A stretch of 64,000 nt of DNA from Phyto melanocephala (Eukaryota; Arthropoda; Insecta; Diptera; Rhinophoridae), in assembly GCA_941918925.1 (NCBI GenBank), contig OW799234.1, forward strand, positions 109,861,884 through 109,925,883. The letters are read 5' to 3'. This document shows positions 11,690-24,879 of this stretch, one piece after another. The notes beneath the pieces were generated by a model. It was given only the letters and a program-made list of their open reading frames with translations, did not search any database and was not told the DNA's origin. Numbering within the stretch: the first letter of the stretch is position 1; the number at the start of each line of letters is the position of its first letter. A program made the translations under genes and the position numbers.

Positions 11690-12490
11690 GATTAAATTTT
11701 TTTATTTATTATATTTTGATAATCAATGCCTTTCATTTAATACCCATGCCGATTCTCTCGTTTGTATAGAAGCTAAAAAAATTTAATTATTTGTTTGAAA
11801 ATATTATGAAAAACACCGAACCAGTTATATTTCGGTTCTTATATCACAGTTAGTTTCAAACCAATTTCTTTTGTTATTTTTTCTCTCAGAGTAATTTCGG
11901 CGGCTACAGGTTGCAACTTGCTGTCACCATCGTGTCTCAAAGATATTCAACAGCTTGATAAACTTAATTTATTTTGAAAGATATAAAGACGTATTATTAT
12001 TACGATTTTCTTTATCAGGCTTTTAAGGTCATAGAAAGTAATGAAAATACTTTATATTTTTATTATGAAATAATTCCCACGTTTCGTTAGTATTTTTTCC
12101 AACTTCATCAGTGGTATTAATATTTATTTAATCTGGCAATATGATATTATAACATAATAATTTTTAAAATAATGTATTTATCCAAAAAATGTTTGCCTAT
12201 AATTTTATCGATTTGTGACTGTTTTGTAAAAAGTTTTTACAAATAGCCCTCTAGACGTGTCTTAGTGCTAAAATTTGTTAATTTTTGTGGTAAAAATATG
12301 GCAAAAAATAGGGACAACTGCGTTTTTATTTGCTTTTAGCTCAGAAAGTTATTCATTTCGATTATTTCCAAAACATTACATCCACAGATCTGTTTCAAAA
12401 TGCGGTGACTTCTAAGAGTTGATTTTAATCAACATACGGACATTGCTTAAACGTCTTCCCTATCTTTAAGCTTTCAGATTATGATTCCTT
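11690..12490 (-). repeat. Family-1c repeat, degenerate
   Basis: It shares 'CTCTCG..TTGTATAGAAGCTA' and 'GTTAGTTTCAAACC' blocks with 48400-48530, and an 'ATTTGCTTTTAGCTCAGAAAG...CAACATACGGACATTGC' block with 60620-60755. Those blocks also resemble the 5' part of family 1. It is an older relative of the family-1 elements, without clear ends here. Confidence 0.5.
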
Positions 12491-14529
12491 AGTACTTAGT
12501 ACTAAGGATTTATTTTCAAAACTGACTGACAGCCTGGCTACTATTGATATTAGGGATGGTTCGTCTCAAGATGCTGACCAAAAACACAAATAAGACATGT
12601 CCAGAGGCTCAATTCTCCTTCTGTGGAACTCTTAAATAAAAACTGTTTGTGTGACATAAACTTTGCTGTATAAAACCTTTTAATTTCACAGCTTCACAGA
12701 AAGAGAAATATGAGGTTGCATTGAAAAGATTACAACTATTTTAGTATACTGCATTGCCTGCATAAAAAATCAACTTATTTTACAACTCTTCTGCTTGCAA
12801 TAGAAATCTTATTTAAATCAGATCGGTTAATTCAAAAACACAAGCCAATAAATTACATGTGAAATTTCTTGAATAAAAATATTTATATTTTCCAATACAT
12901 TTAAATGTCAAACATATTTGATTTACATATTTTATTTTAACAAATACTCTTATACAACTTTTGTATGCTTAATCACTGTACAAATAATATTGGACTATTG
13001 GAATATTTCATTGCAATTGTTTAGTTTTAAAATACTTTGTACTTTTCTGTTCTTTTCATTAAAATCCATAATTTAGTACATTTAAAAAAAAAATATGCTT
13101 TACGTTATGCAGTCATTTAACATCAAGTCATATATTTAACCCCTTTTGCAAACAATACCTGCAATTTGACACTTAAGTTTTTCTACAAGAAAATCATCTA
13201 TTGTAAGAGTTAGGCTGCTTTAATCTCTATTAAAGAAATTTGTTGTAGGACGTTAAAGTAATTTACTTGAATATGAAAACAGAAAGAACACTAGTTGCAT
13301 AGTGGTGAAACAAGCAATTGACCGAAGTAACACTGGCGTTAAGATTTTAAAACCTATTTTCATGATCATTTAATTTTATTTGTTTTTCTACTCTTGTTTA
13401 ATTTTTTTCATCTTGTTATTTTTTTTCTGTTCGTGTGTTCGTTTTGCGAAATGGACCGGACCGGGATTGAGTAAAGATATAGCCTTAACTCTCGTTGTTA
13501 TTTTGTTTAACCCATTTGATTTTTATGGGATTAATAAAATTTTATTACTCTTCGATTTTTCCCAACATTGTGATAATTTCCACACAAACAATCAACCAAA
13601 CATTAACTGATTCGTGTTTTTATGTTTTTGCATTTGTATGTTGAAATGGGTGTTTTTTTGTTTTTAATATTTTTTTTTTTTTCTTTCAAAAATCTAGTTG
13701 ATGTTATTGTTGCACTTTGTGTTGCTGTGCGCCATGTAACAAGTTATTCTATTGTTTAGATGCTGTGATTAGTTTTTTCTTTGTTTTTTTTTTGTTCTTT
13801 CTGCTTTTTTCAACACAATAAACCCATAAAACGCAATAAACCTCATTCAAGAAACCAACTCAACTAGCAAGTCAGTTCATACGCCGCATATCCTACCTCT
13901 TATAGCAATTCAAGTTGCATGAATTCTAACAGTTACATATATGAGTGTAAGTGTGTGTATGCATGTGTGCAAATAACAATTTCAAGTGTATCACCATCAT
14001 TGTTTTACACAATCATAAAAAAGGATTTTTTTCTCGTCTTTAAAAATAAGAGCAAGAAACTTAATAAAACAATAACAACAACTAATAAAAATATCCTTTT
14101 TAAATTGCTTACTTGATGTAGTAATTGCTTGTTGTTATTGGTAGTTCGTTTATTTGTTTGTTTGTTTGCTTGTTTGTTTGTTTCTTTGTAAGTTTAAGTA
14201 TTATTATAAGTGCTATTATTAGTGTGTATGTGTAAATGTAGTTATTATTATTATTATTTTCAAGTACACTTGAACTTATGTTTATATTAGTGTTGTTTTT
14301 CTGTTTCGGCTACAAGCAATCCATGCTTTGCGAACTAAATGAAAATGTGAAAAAAAAAATTCTAATAATTAGCGTGTGTAACACAAACGTAAACAAGTTG
14401 TTGCATTACTCTAGCTGCGAGTGCAGTTTCAAAAGTATATTAAAAACAGGGTAATCACTTTGTGTATTTAACATTTGTCTTTGGTGTCCTTCATAATAAA
14501 TAAAAATTTTAATGATGTAAAACTCTTAT
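12491..14529. other. AT-rich stretch with simple repeats, no gene seen
   Basis: No supported gene. A TTTG-type microsatellite lies at about 14150-14183 and a TTA tract at about 14239-14258. An open frame of 76 codons at 13380-13610 shows no recognisable domain. Confidence 0.4.
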
Positions 14530-14760
14530 GCTGTCGTTGTTATATATGACGGGTGTAGTCTTCTTCACCTATGGTGCCACATAACAATTCGTTAGTAGTT
14601 TTCATAATCTTTATTTCCAAACCTATTAAGCATATATTATCTCACAGGTTATGAATAGGGGAGTACACTGTCCCCTATCTGTTCGTGCGATAGTTGAAAT
14701 GAACTTTTAGAGGCTAATACTTGTGGCATAATATTTTTTTTTAATTTTTTCAGAGATATG
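14530..14760 (+). repeat. Family-1 fragment, 5' block
   Basis: 'GGGTGTAG..TTCACC', 'TTTCCAAACCTATTAAGCATATATTATCTCACAG' and 'ATGAATAGGGGAGT' align to the start of the family-1 copies (for example 2870-2930), at much lower identity. No 3' end follows. Confidence 0.5.
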
Positions 14761-16451
14761 AATAAACAAACACGACTGCCTTATTACTACATACTTGTAC
14801 CACAAAAATTAACATTTTTAAGCAATTGCACAATTCAAACACACATTTGTTACTATTTATAAATATAATATGCCTCTGGGGCTATTTCTAAACATTTTGA
14901 ACAAATCGATCTTTTATAGGCAAAAATTATTGGCAAAAATATAAATTTGTTTAAGAGAAATGAGAGAGTTAAAATAGTTGAACTAGAAAAATAAATTACA
15001 TTATAAAAATAGTCAATATTGAAGATGAAGTCCTTCTTAAAATTGCAGGTATATGGGTCACATATAGTTATCATGGGTTTGTCCCGTTAAAACCCCATAA
15101 GTTTGTCTTGTAAAAGGCACTTAACTATAAAAAGTATAAAATCCAAAATGGCGTCCACAAGAAAATTGAAGATATTTTTCTTCTTATCCTTTTAAATAAA
15201 AGCGCTTGAATAGGAGAACGCAGTAGAAATTCAAAATGTTAGATGGTGTCAAAAATAAATAAGCAAAATGGCGTATAACATTAAATCAGAAATATAGGGT
15301 TATGATCTGGTTAATACAAAGATATGTAATGATGAAGGGTATTATCATTTTCTGATGTGTTAAGGCAGTATTTATATCGTCTTTTTTTTTTTTTTTTTGG
15401 TTGCTCTCTTAATGCTCAAAGTCGTAACCAAGCCTTTAAGTTTAAAACAACTTAAGATCTTTATCAGATATATTGTACAAAAACAAATTATAAATAAACA
15501 AACAAAAATTAATTATAAATAAAATCTTGTCTATTCTTTTAATTAAAAGATATTATTTCATTTTTTTTTTTTTTACTAAAACGAAAAACATTTTATAATA
15601 ACACAAACTCATAAGTCATCAGTTTGCGTATACATTTTGCAACCACTGGTAATTTGTAAAGTATACTAATGAAAAAAACATTAAATGTTTAATATATTTC
15701 ATTCTTACAATTTTATTAAATAAATAAGCTAGTCTCGATAATACATGCCACTTTTCTGGTGTCGGCGAACATATTCTTCTTTATATTATTCTTTCATTAT
15801 CACAATTAAAATTTTAAAATGAAGTCCAGTCTGAATAACTTCAAGCATTCGTGTATATTAAAAAATTCTTAAAAATTTTTATTCTCCCTAAAATAGTTAT
15901 CTGCTGTAGTTTAGCAGGCATGATATTTAATAATGCTTTATGGCTACAGCAAAATCATTTTCATAAAAACTTCTATGTTTTTCGCACAACTGTTTTGTAA
16001 TGGATATATTCTTAGGTTATCTTAACAACAAATAACCCCACACGTGTTAAATATGTTTAACATAAAAATTATTCAAATTAAGCCAAAAAAGAAAATATGA
16101 GAGAAGACAGAAAATCCTACAATCTACGCAAATAGTATTAATTCCGTAATTTAATACAGGAAGCCAAACTAATAAACTAATAAAATTTAAGCTTTTAACA
16201 AAAAAACTTACACTTTGAGAGACTTTCCCGATGCACCTTAATAGTACCTTAATACAAGCGCAGTAGAAACATACACACATAACATTTTCGATTAAATAGT
16301 GCAGTAGTGTTTGTGCGTTATGCACTGATTGCTATTTTGCTAAATTTCTTAAAGGACTCTTTCTTTCCCTTGCAATGCAGCAGTAATTACACTGGACTAC
16401 AATGTAATATAATAAAACTAAATATAGTATCGTCTAATTTTCTTGATCTAA
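14761..16451. other. AT-rich stretch, no gene seen
   Basis: Frames at 14853-15074 (minus) and 16047-16325 (minus) are hydrophobic, AT-driven and unrecognised. A T-run occurs at 15381-15398. Confidence 0.35.
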
Positions 16452-16668
16452 GTCAAGGCATATTTATTCATCAGGTAATTGCAGTTCTAAGAGAAATTTT
16501 TGTTTATATTTTTTATATATGAAGTTTGACATTTGAAAGAAATTAGCAAAGAGAGAAAATGATTTTTTATTTATTAATTTTGACAGCTTAAATTTAAAAT
16601 ATGTGATGAAAAAAATAACCAGCTGACGAATCAAGAGTACCTGATGAATAAATATGCCTTGAATCTAC
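16452..16668. repeat. MITE-like inverted repeat
   Basis: Arms of about 24 bases (centre GGCATATTTATTCATCAGGTA) lie in inverted orientation at 16452-16477 and 16637-16664, spaced about 160 bases. No coding is seen. This is probably a non-autonomous DNA transposon or its remnant. The exact ends and target duplication could not be fixed. Confidence 0.45.
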
Positions 16669-18057
16669 ATATAAATATCTTGTTCTCTTTTTTTAGCTTG
16701 AGAACACTTTTTGTTTTCTCTACCCAAAAAAAGTCTGCATTATCACTACTTTGCGCTAATTCTGATCATTATGTTGGTTTCATAAATATATTAATTTTAA
16801 ATAAAGAAAATAACTACTGACGCAGAAATATGAAAGACATACTGCAAATGTTGCTCAAAATTATAGATTTTTGGTTAGTAAGATCTGAAAAAAGCAGTTT
16901 ATAATTTGTGTATGAAACATTTTGTGTTTGTATAATATTTTAACAAAATATATGACTTATCAGAAATTAGAATAAAAACAATCTAAAGCAAAGGTATTCA
17001 TGACATCAATTTTAAGGTTTTCAAAATGCGTAGATTTTCGCTTGTTGTTATAAACAATATTTTTATTATTGACGACATATTCATTACTCTCAAAAGAAGC
17101 CAGCCATTTATTTTTTTTTCTGTCTGTTAAATAGTTTAATAACTAGTCGTTCAAAAATATGTTTATTATTATTATTATTTTTTTGTTATTATATTTACAA
17201 AATTTTGTCGTGTAAAAACGTAATATATATCACATTTGCCATGAGCTTTGTGTGAAATTTATAAGCACTTAGTTAAACTGAGTCAAAAAAAACATCGGTC
17301 GTCATAAAAGTGTTGTCTCTCTAGCAGGGTTTAGTTAAAATAGGGATATATGGTCTGGTGAAATTAGGGATACCATGGTAAAAATTTGAACATACTTTTA
17401 AATATTTACTAAATTAAAGTATAAGGTAGCTGATAGTATTAGTTTTCACGGGTAGTCTTTACCAGCAATGAATTAATAATGTTTTAAAGCGAGTTCTGTA
17501 CTCAAGCAGCTAACACATGGAATGTTTTTCATCAGAATTTTTTAAATTTCTCACTGCAAAAAACGAAAATGTCGTATGTTACCTTTAAAATATTACTTCT
17601 GTAAAACTGATTTGCAAATTTTAAAAAGATCTTGCTCTTCTTTGTAGTTTACCTGACATCTGCTGTTGAAAGAAATCTCACTCACTGAAAAACAGTCAGT
17701 GGCGGTTGACTGTAAAATTAAAATTTTAACAGACATGCAGAATTACATATGAGTCACATATCTATCAAGCCAGCTGCAAATAACATACTGTGTATTAGCT
17801 GCTTTAGTTTTACAATGCACACTCGTATTGTAAAGAAATATAATAAGATTTGAATTTCATTACTTAAGTTTTCATTAATTTAATTTAGATGTTAATCCCA
17901 ATGCACAAATGTGTAATTTATTTCAATTTAGATTTTATTTCACAACTACGGCAACATCGAAATTTATAACTATGCAGCATACTTTTGGGATTTTCTTAAA
18001 ATTATTATTAAATGACATTGTTTGAATAATTCTCGATATGGTATAGCAGTGAATATA
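16669..18057. other. AT-rich stretch, no gene seen
   Basis: No coding signal or recognised repeat family beyond a short ATT tract at 17163-17183. Confidence 0.35.
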
Positions 18058-18306
18058 TCTGTGGCTTGGAGCTAAAAGGGCCAATGTCAAAATATTTACT
18101 TTTGAGAAAACTTGAATTGAACTTTAACTTTTATATATGCTTTCATAGTGACATTGGCCAGCATTTTATTTATGAAGCTGTCCTGGGTTAATTATGTCTT
18201 TAGCTGTTTTACCATAATGAAATAGAGCAAGAAAACAAATCTAATGCAATGATAAACTCAAAAGAGCAAAAAAGTGACATTGGCCCTTTTAGCTCCAAGC
18301 CACAGA
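18058..18306. mobile_element. MITE with 32-bp perfect inverted repeats and TA duplication
   Basis: The 249-bp element starts TCTGTGGCTTGGAGC and ends with the exact reverse complement. The arms 18058-18089 and 18275-18306 match at all 32 positions. TA flanks both sides (18056-18057 and 18307-18308), as for Tc1/mariner-type MITEs. No open frame is present. Perfect arms suggest a recent insertion. Confidence 0.8.
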
Positions 18307-18325
18307 TATGTATATGTAAATAATT

Positions 18326-18643
18326 CCCCTTTCTGATTAGGCAAGTCTCTTGTGCAAGTTAGTTTTCTATTTTCTTTTGAACTTGCTTTCACGTTCAGAC
18401 ACAGCAATTAACTTGACCAAGTTACGTTTTCTTTTGCGTATTTTTTTTTTTTATTAATTTTTTGACATTTCATATTTGTTTTTGATTTCTCCATAAAAAC
18501 TTGCCTGTACTTGCCGAGACAGGCAAGTTTGTACTCTAATATGAGCAATTTTCTTCCTCTTAACCTGGCCTTAGCCCTTTTATCTATTAACACAAGATTT
18601 GCGCGAGTCTCTTGCGCAAGTGCCTTGCCTAATCTGAAAGGGG
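18326..18643. mobile_element. MITE-like element with imperfect inverted repeats
   Basis: The left arm CCCCTTTCTGATTAGGCAAG and the right arm CTTGCCTAATCTGAAAGGGG are inverted copies, with the repeats extending about 35 bases (…CTTGTGCAAG / CTTGCGCAAG…). An internal 11-bp-stem palindrome (AACTTGCCTGT…ACAGGCAAGTT) lies at about 18502-18534. No coding capacity is seen and the superfamily is not determined. Confidence 0.55.
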
Positions 18644-19831
18644 TCTTAGGAAACTGCAGCAAATTGTAGCTACACCCAGAAAACAGAAAATCACATTCAT
18701 TGCTAATCGAATGGTTCAGTTCCTGCAATCGAACTTTTCATTTGTGATTATAAAAGTATTATAAATGTATTACTATAAATTTTACTATCACAACTAAATT
18801 ATAGGATTGGCAGCAATTGCGTTACTTACAACCGCTATTGTTTTCTCTATAAACATAACAATATTAAATATAATTTTGAAGGGCAGTGTTAAATCTTAAT
18901 TGTATATTACTGTATTGTATATTAGTTGTGTTACGTTATTGTTATTGTTTGTCTTGTCCTTTTTACAACTCTTTAAACAGGTTGCATTAAGGTTTTTTGT
19001 AGTTGTTCTGGTGCTGTTGTTGATCTTGTAAAGTTTGTTGTATTTCACACTTGTTTAGAATGTTAAGTACTCCTTTGTAATAACGTTAACACTGTTATAT
19101 GAAATAATTAGTAAAACTAATTATTATAATTTAATCAATTTAACAATTGATTCTGTGTGTATGCGTTGAAAATTTTACAAGAAAAATACCATATAATTTA
19201 ATGCTTAAACTCCTCAGGGTTTTAAAATTGTTTCCTAGTTGAAAGCAGTTAAATGATAACGATAAGAGAATGAACTAGCACTTAATTGTTAAAGGATTTA
19301 TGAACATTTTCTTTAGTTTAAGTATTTGTGAAAATATCTAATTCTGTTAGTATCTTATGTTAACAATTAATTTATGTATCTCATAAATTTTAGCAGGTAG
19401 TTATTGCTAACATGTAAAGAAATTCTTCAATTAATATTAAAGATAGAATTTCTTTTACTTTAAAACTTATATCCATGGTCGTAACTAAACTATTCTGGCG
19501 GTACAATGCAATATTTTCATAAAATCAATTACGCTGCTCCAGTTAGAAATTATTACTTTGCTAAACTTGATTTAACCTACAAATTTGTATTTATTTTGTG
19601 CCTAGTTTATGTAACAAAATCTTTATATTTTATACAGAAATATAAATTTTCAAAATTTTTGGCTGTTCAGCAATCCACTTTAAAAAAAAAAATGTTATTT
19701 TTAATTTCGAAAGTAACATTTTTTGTGTAATTAAAATGACCCAGCAAAATAACATATTACAAATCTAGAAAACAGTTCTTCACTACTTAAAATTTGGCAA
19801 GAACTTACCACGCTCGCTTACGAATAGAGAC
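18644..19831. other. AT-rich stretch, small shared repeat end, no gene seen
   Basis: At 18672-18720 the sequence 'ACACCCAGAAAACAG...ATTCATTGCTAATCGAATGGTTCAGT' is an inverted relative of 25356-25410, so both are relics of one transposon family. The rest shows nothing supportable. Confidence 0.4.
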
Positions 19832-20768
19832 CAGTGATGGTATATGAGAATTTCAGTCTTGTGCCAAAATTTTACCTAAAAAGTGCCAAAATATCTTAAA
19901 AAGTGCCATAACAAATATATACACATGTCTACGTATTTAAAAAAATTAAATTTATTTATTCAGTTTTATTATTATATACAAAGAAAATTTTCATACTTCA
20001 ATACTTAAAAAATTTATACAGATAAATTATATATGAATATTATTATTTATTAAATATTTACAACATGTTAAATAATTATTCCAAAATAGGGATATATTAA
20101 ATATATGTATATGTATTGTTAAATAAAATTAAATATAAGTAGTGATACAATTCTAGTAACGCCTCGTTTACAAAAATTGTATTTGTAACATTTATTTGGG
20201 TAGCCATTCTTAAGACATTACTGTCATAACAACATTTTTAGTTGGATTTTAATAAATCCTTAGATTGAATGATTACATGATGATAAAGTGTTTACCTGAA
20301 GCCGGACGCTTAATTGAAATTGTGGCAGATTCAACCATTAATGTACAAAGTTGGTTGAACTTCTTTAAGCAGAGCCTGCACACCATTATTCTTTCCCATT
20401 ATAACCAAACAATTATTTGAACCAAATCCGATTAAATTTTTTATAGAAATTTCATTATTCTGTAAAACGTAATAAGTAATAGCATTAAAAATCTAAGGTC
20501 AAAAATCGATCAACACATTTTCCAATATATAAACGTACTAAAATGGCCAAATTTTTTGATACTGTGCAGTTTGAACTTTCGTATTTTATTGTTTACAGGG
20601 AGAAAAAGCATTTATTACTTTTTAATAAAAAAATATATTTCTTAAAAAGTAAGTAAAATTATATTTTTTGTTTGAAAAAGTGCCAAAATTTTATTGAGCG
20701 TGCCATCGTGCCATTAAACAATTAATAGTACCAAAAATGGCACAATTGTGCCACTTTTACCAACAGTG
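19832..20768. mobile_element. Non-autonomous hAT element with exact 8-bp target duplication
   Basis: The 937-bp element has short terminal inverted repeats (CAGTGATGGTA... / ...TACCAACAGTG) of the hAT type and is flanked by the identical octamer ATAGAGAC at 19824-19831 and 20769-20776. Both ends carry clusters of GTGCCA/TGGCAC motifs ('AAAAGTGCCA'), probably subterminal transposase-binding repeats. No transposase frame is present. An exact target duplication is the classical hAT signature. Confidence 0.85.
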
Positions 20769-20776
20769 ATAGAGAC

Positions 20777-21614
20777 TCGTATAAGTACTTATTACGGTCG
20801 CTTATAAATAGCGACGGACTTAAATAAGTACTTAATTTTAATAGCCTAAATAACCCATTACTATTATGGACTTACAGCAGTCGTTCGGTTCTTCTTAGGA
20901 CGAAAATTCGGTTAGATTATTCTGCGATACGTTAATTTGAAATTTAAAAATCAATGAAAATCTATAAGTCATCACTTTGTTTATAAAATGCTTTGCTGCT
21001 GTTGTCAAAATCGTTATAACTTATACCCTAAGCGTCATAAACTACATGAAAATTATAAAAAGTTGTGTATTTGAATGGCTTCTAGCAAATTTCACAACAA
21101 GAAATTGTATTGTGTGTGTATCTAAGCAAATATCTCAAAACAAGTACTTATGTATCACAATGTAAATCAAGTCATTACTAAAATGCTTCTTAGTAAGACA
21201 GAAGATATGTAATAGTCATTGAAAAGTATATTGTTTAGTTTTTGTTGGGAAATTAACTTTTTTCTTATAAAAACGTTATTGAAACCTTAAAATATTAATT
21301 TTGATTTAAACATTTTAATTGTTTCTTTTTCACTTTTGATTTTATTAACTTCACTTTTACAGTATCATATTTATAAGAAATTAATTATTAAATTAAATGA
21401 AATTAAATGAAATTAATTAAATTTAAAATTAAGAATTCAGAATTACACAAAAACTAGGCGACAACAAGCAGACAAATCTACACAAATTTGTAAGCCAAAA
21501 GGCAGTAAAACAAAAAAATTCACAACTAATACAGGGTGGGCAGGGGGTGCAGTATCAGTTTTACATATTAAATAACTTTATCGTTACATATTTTTCTTAT
21601 TTTATATCAGATTA
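20777..21614. other. AT-rich stretch, no gene seen
   Basis: A short unrecognised frame lies at 20977-21165. A small direct repeat of AAATGAAATTA occurs at 21395-21420. Confidence 0.35.
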
Positions 21615-22173
21615 TCTATAAATATAAAAATCAATGTGTGTTTGTATGTTTGTATGTTTATATGTTTGTATGTTTATATGTTTGTATGTTTATATGTTTG
21701 TATGTTTGTTTGTGCTTTATAGACGGTTAAACGGTTGGATCGATTTCCTTGAAATTTTCACAGAATCTTTCTGTATGTCTGGAAGGAACTATAAGCTATA
21801 CTTTGGTTTGAAATTGTAAGTGGGCGGGGTGGCACGCCCTATTAAAGAATAAGTATTAAATATTATATATCACGAAAGTTAATGCAGCTAGAGTCTTCAA
21901 ATTAAGTACGGTAAACTTTGATATCCACACAAACATTTGGGTAAAAAATGGGAGTACTTTCAATAGTAGGCGTGGCCACATGAATTAAATACTAAAATTC
22001 GTATATTTGGAAAACGATATCGATTAGAGTAGTCAAATTTTGCAAGAGCAACTTTGACACCCAAATGAACATTTATGGAAAAAATGGGTGCATTAACAAT
22101 AGTGGGCGTGGCACCTGCCATATGAATTAAATACTAAAATTTTGGGTGGCGAAGCACACCGGGTATTAGCTAG
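21615..22173 (+). mobile_element. Helitron-like element, family 3a
   Basis: It starts TCTATAAATATAAAAATC after A and ends GGGTATTAGCTAG before T, the 5'-TC…CTAG-3' form with A/T insertion typical of Helitrons. The 3' end has a GC-rich imperfect hairpin (GGTGGCGAAGCACACC). A TATGTTTG/TATGTTTA microsatellite occupies about 21628-21712. The body has repeated 'TAGTGGGCGTGGC' segments. No Rep/helicase coding is seen, so it is non-autonomous. Confidence 0.8.
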
Positions 22174-23809
22174 TTAAATATACAAAATAAAATTTTTTAT
22201 ATTAACTAGAAAATAATGTCACTTTAATGACCCTAATTTTCAGCTTGCAATCATTGACTCGTTTCAAAGTATTTTCCATAATTTCTGCTGTAGAACTTTA
22301 AATAATCAAATAACATATCCCTTAAATGACAAAAAAAAAATAAAATTGGTAGGGTAACTCTAGCGAATGTTCGGGCCAATTAATAATATTTTATTTTGCT
22401 CTGTGATAATATTTAATTTCTCTTATTGTTCTTTCAATCCAAATTGCAAGACGTGGGAGGATTCTGGCTGTCTACTTGCCCTTGGCCTCATCTGTCCATC
22501 TTACCTGCTAAACTTCTAGGGTTTCGTATATCATTTTGTCTCCCCTGGCTCCGAAGTATTTTCATGCTCTAAATGCCATATCTTCCTTCGCTTTCTTATC
22601 TTGAGGTCAATAAGAACTACTGTGGCTATCACAAGGGCTGCGGCAAATGAGACTGTGTGCTATGCAGGCATTATTCTTAATATGGGAAGTTCGCTAAACT
22701 GCTAGTAGGGTACAAAAATAACATACATACGTTTTTTAATGTCTTATTTATATTAAATGAAATGTATACACATTTTTTAACCTCAGTTTTTGATATTAAC
22801 TTCTTAGTTTAAAAATTGAAGTCCAATAGTCAAGTGTTATCCATTTAGTGATTTCAAAACCATGGGAACCAACACTTTTGCATACAATTTTAAATTTTTT
22901 TGTTTGTTTATCAGTTGTTGAACGATCCATACTCGTAAACGGCAAACCTTTAACTAAATAAATAACAAATCATGTAAAAAATATTTAAAAGCTTTCAGTA
23001 TTGCCAGCCCGGCGGTTGTAAAACCACTAGATGTTAACCCTTTACTAAAATTATAAAAAAAAAATTTAAATATTAGAATAAAAAACACATAAATGATTAA
23101 AAGGACATGAAAGTCCCCAAAGAAATTTTCAATATCTTTATTTCATAACCAACAAATCCCCTATCCCCGAAGTTTCCTTTTCTAAATTGCCAAAAAATAC
23201 TTTGACCTTTCTTCCTAATACAGCATCCCCGAGTGCCAAATCCAAAACAAAAAATTCTCAATCTGACAGCACTGATAGAAGTTAATATAATCAATTCAAT
23301 TCGGCTTATACATTTACGGAACATTTTGATTTAAACCTAAATTTTGGTTGTGTGTTTAAATTTTTTCTACTGATTGAAAGTTTATAAGAATTTTACTTAA
23401 ATTAATACAACCCTAAACAGTTATTTAAAATTCATTTGCATATATATATTATTAAACTTGAATGCTATTATAAAAATCTTCTTATTTTCTTGTTCTTTTA
23501 GCATAACACCTAAAAAAACACAATTCAAACAAAAGGACATCACGAAATAGTGACTAAAAGGACCTTCAATTTAAGCTTCACAGGTAATCAAGAATTCAAT
23601 ATGTTTATTTTCTTTGTACGTTGTAGTGTGCAGATTTGCATAAACTTTACCTTTTTCTTACCTTTTAAAATTTTTTTTTAATTAAATACAATATATAATC
23701 CAATCTAATAACATTTAAATCTCATTTTGATTAGTTCTGATACAAGTTTGTTAAAGTAATAATAAAAAGAAAATACATACTTACACACATGTACACCAGC
23801 AAAACAACT
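22174..23809. other. AT-rich stretch with one GC-richer island
   Basis: The island at about 22440-22670 has a base composition and codon look unlike its surroundings (minus-strand segments such as LIDLKIRKRRK between stops). It is probably a decayed retrotransposon, but I cannot name it. The remainder shows nothing supportable. Confidence 0.35.
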
Positions 23810-24086
23810 TAAGCCTATGGTACACGAAATGTAAAAAGCCACATGCATATGTATGGGTCTGACGTCACTAAAATGTTCAGCACTTTGGTTACATTTTTTA
23901 AAATAGTCAAAGTGGCTGCATGCGGTAAGGAGGTTTTGATATTACACGAAATGTATTTTAGTCCAAAAATGCAAATGAAACACATGTGGCCGAAGCGGAT
24001 ACATTTATGCTTTATGATGACGTCAAAATTACGTCACAGCCACATGTGTATGTGGCTTTTTACATTTCGTGTTCTACAGGCTTTAG
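23810..24086. mobile_element. MITE-like element with about 50-bp imperfect inverted repeats
   Basis: The left arm (AAGCCTATGGTACACGAAAT, continuing to GCCACATG) and the right arm (CATGTG..GGCTTTTTACATTTCGTG..CTACAGGCTTTA) are inverted copies; the centre also repeats TGACGTCA-like strings. It is about 277 bp with no coding. A target duplication was not identified, so the superfamily is open. Confidence 0.65.
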
Positions 24087-24879
24087 TAAAAAAGAGAGAA
24101 AAAAAAACTAAACACATGACCTTAAGACACAATCTACAAAATTTCAAAAGAAAATTCACATTTGAGAATAAATGAGAAAGACAGGCACAACAGCAACAAA
24201 ATGAAAATGAAAACATAAATATAAATAAAATACTCAAAGACAGTTATGACAGACAATTTCACGATTTCCCCAAAGGCTGTAAAATATATTTTTTTTTTTT
24301 GTGTGTGTTAAAAGTAGGTATATACATTTGTGACTTAAACATAAAAATACAATGTATGGAAATATGTTACCTTTAAGAAACATTTATACCAGTGTTTACT
24401 AATTCACGTAATTGTAAGAGAAAATGATGTCTCAGTCTGAATGCACTTTTCAAACTTATGGTTTTTTCCTTTCTGACATAAATTTTACAAAAATGCTACC
24501 ATACGAGCGGGCTTATGTTCTATTCTAAAAATACATACAAGAGTGGCAACAGTTATCGTTTACTTTTCTGAACTTGTTGCAAAAATAACTGGCAAGAGTA
24601 TATCAAATCTTACCCCCAATTATATTTCAGTGTAACACAGTACCCTTTTTTACAGCTGTGTTAAGTAAATAAATACTTTTTTAAGCAAACGAGTTTTTAA
24701 CACTGAATGCAGTTTTTATAAAATTAAAATATTGGGCACAAGAATACATATACCTTAATGTCCAGTGTAAAATCACGAAAGTTTTCTATTCATTAAAACA
24801 AAAAAAGTGTTTATTTCGATTAATTGAGCGTTTTGCAAAAGAACAAGGCGTTATGATTGTAAAAACTTATTACAAAAAT

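Noticed and set aside
16047..16522. Overlapping open frames of 92 (-) and 71 (+) codons
   Set aside because: Their translations are Phe/Ile/Leu/Cys-rich as expected from AT-rich DNA, with no motif or exon context.
22440..22670. GC-richer island that looked like a possible exon
   Set aside because: All six frames are broken within about 40 codons and no splice sites bracket a frame; it is more likely decayed retrotransposon.
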